From positions 1-64,000 of the forward strand of contig CBIHLM010000017.1 of assembly GCA_966210515.1 (NCBI GenBank): a stretch of DNA of 64,000 nucleotides, given 5' to 3'. The position numbers and the translations under genes are program-made. Below are positions 60,830 to 64,000 of this stretch, one piece after another (the first letter of the stretch is position 1; each line of letters starts with the position of its first letter). Under the pieces are notes generated by a model that worked only from the letters and a program-made list of their open reading frames with translations, was not told the DNA's origin and did not search any database. Source of the stretch: Paradesertivirga sp966210515. Lineage in GTDB: Bacteria; Bacteroidota; Bacteroidia; Sphingobacteriales; Sphingobacteriaceae.

Positions 60830-63800
60830 TTATTTGTTTAAAAAGTAATTTAGTTGGATAGCAGCCTGATTGTATTGGTTCAGGGTTTCAATGTAATTCC
60901 TCTGGATGTCTAAGGCTTGACTAATGTATTGACTGAGCTCTGAGAAGCTTATTTCACCGCCACGATAAGCCAGATTGGACGCACGAATAATCGCTTCTGA
61001 TTGCTTCATTCCTCCAGTTTCATAATACTTCAACGAATCTTCGTTTTTCTTAAAATCCTGAAACAACTGACTATAGTTGGACTGTAAAGCCACAATCTGG
61101 GCATTCACCAGGGTCTGCTGATAACCTCTTTCGAGTTCCGCTGCCCTTACAGAACTCCGGTAAGTACCTCTGCCAAAAAGAGGTATGCCCACCGATACTG
61201 AAAAACCAGAGTATGGATTTGGAATTCCATAAAGCCGTTGAGAAAAGAACCGCCCATCCAACGTCGGCTTATTCGACTGTTTTTGAACACCCAATTCTGC
61301 TTCCGCAATAAGGCTTCGCTGCCTTTGCAAATTGATTTCCGGGTGAGATAGCAAAGAATCGACCTGAAATTCTACCTCGACTTTTTGCAGCTCCCTTAAT
61401 TCAGGGAGGTAATTAATGTTTGAGTTCGTCCAGCGCTTTAACACTTCCTGTTGTGCCTGGATATCTCTGGCAATTGCGTTTAGTTGTATCGAAGCTTCTC
61501 TTGATCGGGCTGCTGCTGAAATACTATCTAAACCAGCACTTTCGCCCATCTTGACCCGCAGGGCGGCTGCTTTTGCTACCGAGCGATACATGCTATCTAA
61601 GCGGTGCCATATTACCTTTTTACTTTCCAGATACCATAAAGTATAATAGCCACTTAGTAGGTTCCGTCTCACTTCAAGCCTTTGAACCTGCATCGCTAAT
61701 TGAGTAGATTGGGCTTGCTGCTGTAACAAATCGCGTCTTGCTTTATACAAGCCGGGCCACTCAACACCTTGTGATAGTCCAATCTTAAGCAGGCCATTCT
61801 TATCGGTTGGATTGATGTCTTCATTTTCAACAAAAAATCCTGTTTTAGGTAAATCCAGCCATGTCCCTCTTAAAACGGAACTTTGTTCGGCTTGGAGCTG
61901 AGATGCCTTTAGTGTTAAGTTGTTTTCTAATGCAGTATTGAACACCTCCGAGAAAGGCGCTCTTACCGATGGAGACTGCGTCTGAGCTGTCGCCAATTGA
62001 GACACGGCAAGCAAGGTAAGGATGCCCGCTACTTTTCTGAATGGAAAACCTGGTCGCATTTTAATATTAATGAATATGAGGTAGAATAAGGGAAGAACAA
62101 TCAGGGTCAAAATGGTTGCTGTTATTAATCCACCAATAACTACGGTTGCCAGGGGTTTCTGAACTTCAGCTCCCGCACCACTTGATAGAGCCATTGGTAA
62201 AAACCCGAGGGAAGCAACGGTGGCGGTCATCAATACCGGTCGCAAACGTATTCTGGTTCCCTCGATGACTCGTCGGTAAATATTCTGAACACCGTCTTTT
62301 TGCAACTGGTTAAAAGTTCCGATTAGCACTATTCCATTAAGAACAGCGACACCAAACAATGCAATAAATCCAACACCTGCTGAGATGCTAAATGGCATTT
62401 CTCGTAACAGTAAAGCGAAAACTCCACCAATTGCTGACATGGGAATAGTGGTAAAAATCAGAAGCGCCTCCTTTATAGAGCCGAAGGTGAAATAAAGAAG
62501 TACAAATATCAGCAACAACGCTGCTGGTACTACGATCTGCAAACGGGCTGTCGCCTTTTCAAGATTTTCAAACGTTCCACCATAAGTAAAGTAATAACCT
62601 GTTGGCAACACGGAACTGGTAGAAAGCTTCTCTTGAATATCTCTCACAACAGATTGAACATCCCGGCCTTCTACATTGAAACCTATAACGACCCGTCGTT
62701 TAGCATCTTCACGGCTTATTTGAGCCGGACCTTCTTTAAACGATACTGAAGCTACCTGACTTAATGGAATTTGAAATCCACCTTTTGTTGGAATACTAAG
62801 TGTGGCCACATCTTCAATAGAATTACGGTTAGTAGAATCTAAACGAACCACTAGATCAAACTTCTTCTCATTTTCAAATACCACACCTGCCGTCCCTCCT
62901 GCAAAAGCAGTGCTTACCATGGTGTTTACATCTTCGATGTTCAAGCCATAACTGGCTATTCGTCCTCTGTCATATTGAATAGTAATTTGAGGGAGTCCCG
63001 CAGTTTGTTCAATTTGAGGAGTACTTACACCCTCAACTGATTGAATGATTTGTCCCACTTTTGGAGCCAATGCAGCGAGGGTATCTATATTTTCGCCAAA
63101 GATCTTTACCGCTACGTCCTGCCTGATGCCTGTCATCAGCTCATTGAAACGCATCTGGATGGGTTGGTTAGCTTCAAAGAACACTCCGGGTATAGCCTCC
63201 AGCTTTTCCTCCATCAACCTTGCCAGTTCATTGTAGTCATTAGTTGTCGTCCATTCGCTTTTATCCTTCAGGACAATAATTAAGTCACTTGCTTCAGGTG
63301 GCATCGGGTCCGTAGGAACTTCTGCACTTCCGGTTTTTCCGACAATCTCTTTCACTTCCGGAAAGGTTCTTAGAATCCTGGAAGCATGCATAGAAGTTTC
63401 AATGCTTTGAGACAATGAAGAGCCCTGGGGTAAAATGCAGTGGAAGGCGTAATCTCCTTCCTGTAATTGTGGCAGAAACTCAGCACCCATCTTCGAGAAG
63501 ATGAAAGCGGTAATAGCTAAAAGTACTACTGACGCTGCCACGACAAGCTTTTTTAGTTTAATTGATTTACGTAGCAGTGGTGTATAACCTCTTTGAAAGA
63601 AATCCATCATTTTGTCTGATATATTTCTTTTATGGGAGATCTTTTTAGGTAGGAATAGCGCTGAAACCATTGGTATATAGGTAAGCGACAGTATCAAGGC
63701 ACCAAGAATCGCAAAGCCCACAGTTTGAGCCATCGGACCAAACATCTTTCCTTCAACACCTACCAGCGTTAATATTGGGAGGTAAACTATCAGTATGATA

Positions 63801-64000
63801 ATTTCGCCGAAAGCTGCACTTTGGCGGATTTTGGAAGCTGATATAAAAACCTCTTCATCCATTTCTTTCTGAGTCAGTTTGGTGTGGACAGTTCTGAGAG
63901 CCAGGTGATGCATGGTTGCCTCAACGATAATTACTGCGCCGTCGACGATCAATCCGAAATCAATTGCACCAAGGCTCATTAGATTTGCTGATACCCCAAA
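60830..64000 (-). CDS. czcA: CzcA-type RND permease fused to a TolC/CzcC-like channel, 5' truncated by window edge
   Basis: The frame stays open to the window edge; the visible part has about 1056 codons. The N-terminal visible portion is the RND permease (from NLMSLGAIDFGLIVDGAVIIVE through GVGFIALFGVAVLNGIVLIG, and AGIL near residue 650). After a short linker the sequence turns into a TolC-type channel with its own signal-like stretch (LTLLAVSQLATAQTQ), OEP repeats FNTALENNLTLKASQLQAEQ and EVEFQVDSLLSHPEINLQRQRSLIAEAEL. Fusions of this kind are known in Bacteroidota, and the segment between the parts may be cut. The positions of the copper-ladder methionines are not occupied by Met (ASDLIIVLK), so a divalent metal is more likely than Cu(I). 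Confidence 0.9.
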   Translation of the reverse strand, partial: FGVSANLMSLGAIDFGLIVDGAVIIVEATMHHLALRTVHTKLTQKEMDEEVFISASKIRQSAAFGEIIILIVYLPILTLVGVEGKMFGPMAQTVGFAILGALILSLTYIPMVSALFLPKKISHKRNISDKMMDFFQRGYTPLLRKSIKLKKLVVAASVVLLAITAFIFSKMGAEFLPQLQEGDYAFHCILPQGSSLSQSIETSMHASRILRTFPEVKEIVGKTGSAEVPTDPMPPEASDLIIVLKDKSEWTTTNDYNELARLMEEKLEAIPGVFFEANQPIQMRFNELMTGIRQDVAVKIFGENIDTLAALAPKVGQIIQSVEGVSTPQIEQTAGLPQITIQYDRGRIASYGLNIEDVNTMVSTAFAGGTAGVVFENEKKFDLVVRLDSTNRNSIEDVATLSIPTKGGFQIPLSQVASVSFKEGPAQISREDAKRRVVIGFNVEGRDVQSVVRDIQEKLSTSSVLPTGYYFTYGGTFENLEKATARLQIVVPAALLLIFVLLYFTFGSIKEALLIFTTIPMSAIGGVFALLLREMPFSISAGVGFIALFGVAVLNGIVLIGTFNQLQKDGVQNIYRRVIEGTRIRLRPVLMTATVASLGFLPMALSSGAGAEVQKPLATVVIGGLITATILTLIVLPLFYLIFINIKMRPGFPFRKVAGILTLLAVSQLATAQTQSPSVRAPFSEVFNTALENNLTLKASQLQAEQSSVLRGTWLDLPKTGFFVENEDINPTDKNGLLKIGLSQGVEWPGLYKARRDLLQQQAQSTQLAMQVQRLEVRRNLLSGYYTLWYLESKKVIWHRLDSMYRSVAKAAALRVKMGESAGLDSISAAARSREASIQLNAIARDIQAQQEVLKRWTNSNINYLPELRELQKVEVEFQVDSLLSHPEINLQRQRSLIAEAELGVQKQSNKPTLDGRFFSQRLYGIPNPYSGFSVSVGIPLFGRGTYRSSVRAAELERGYQQTLVNAQIVALQSNYSQLFQDFKKNEDSLKYYETGGMKQSEAIIRASNLAYRGGEISFSELSQYISQALDIQRNYIETLNQYNQAAIQLNYFLNK

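Overview
The window reads as a chromosomal segment of a Bacteroidota bacterium, most likely order Sphingobacteriales (Pedobacter-like). The support is SusC/SusD pairs, a FecR anti-sigma factor and an ECF sigma factor, DUF4959/DUF5000 surface lipoproteins, HYC_CC_PP-type small proteins, a CTnDOT-style integrase and a TAnnTTTG promoter. The base composition is AT-rich. The genus is an inference.

Region 1 (1-7772, + strand). Two small SnoaL/NTF2-fold proteins follow a promoter that carries two inverted repeats. Next comes a FecR-type anti-sigma factor, a SusC-type TonB receptor with an N-terminal STN signalling domain, and its SusD lipoprotein. No sigma factor gene sits beside FecR.

Region 2 (7773-23474). 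This is a fucose/galactose-oriented glycan utilisation locus. An AraC regulator lies just downstream of a decayed alpha-L-fucosidase fragment. A minus-strand operon encodes SusC, SusD and two surface lipoproteins. After a 1.5 kb non-coding interval come an L-fucose/L-rhamnose mutarotase, a GH97 enzyme, a second fucosidase scar, an intact GH29 alpha-L-fucosidase and an orphan ECF sigma factor.

Region 3 (23475-30143). This is a mobile-element junction and accessory zone. It holds a tyrosine recombinase, nested inverted repeats, a 22-bp tRNA 3'-end fragment, small DNA-binding-type proteins and a CoiA-like nuclease gene interrupted by one in-frame TGA. Two membrane proteins, an HxlR regulator and an alpha/beta-hydrolase whose nucleophile serine appears replaced follow.

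Region 4 (30178-64000, all on the - strand). About 34 kb of heavy-metal, mainly copper, resistance genes. Read in transcription order, a CzcA-CzcC fusion (cut by the window edge), CzcB, a Fur-family regulator and a Zn/Cd-type P-ATPase come first. Next are DUF305 proteins, a DUF2231 protein with a Met/His repeat tail, a multicopper oxidase with a barrel-like C-terminal extension, a cysteine-rich copper storage protein and several small secreted metal-binding proteins. Then come a split CusA, CusC, two CusB adaptors, a CPH-type CopB ATPase, class I aldolase FbaB, two tandem regulators that join a metal-binding N-terminus to an AraC HTH, a CPC-type CopA ATPase, a ferredoxin-type oxidoreductase and a copper chaperone. 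Together these cover cytosolic Cu(I) sensing, buffering and export, periplasmic oxidation and sequestration, and efflux across the outer membrane. The tRNA fragment at the left edge suggests that the accessory region arrived by integration.

The most unusual points are the metal-sensor/AraC tandem, the CopA-oxidoreductase pair, the FbaB aldolase inside a copper cluster, the Met/His repeat protein next to a barrel-tailed oxidase, the cusA split and the two fucosidase scars.
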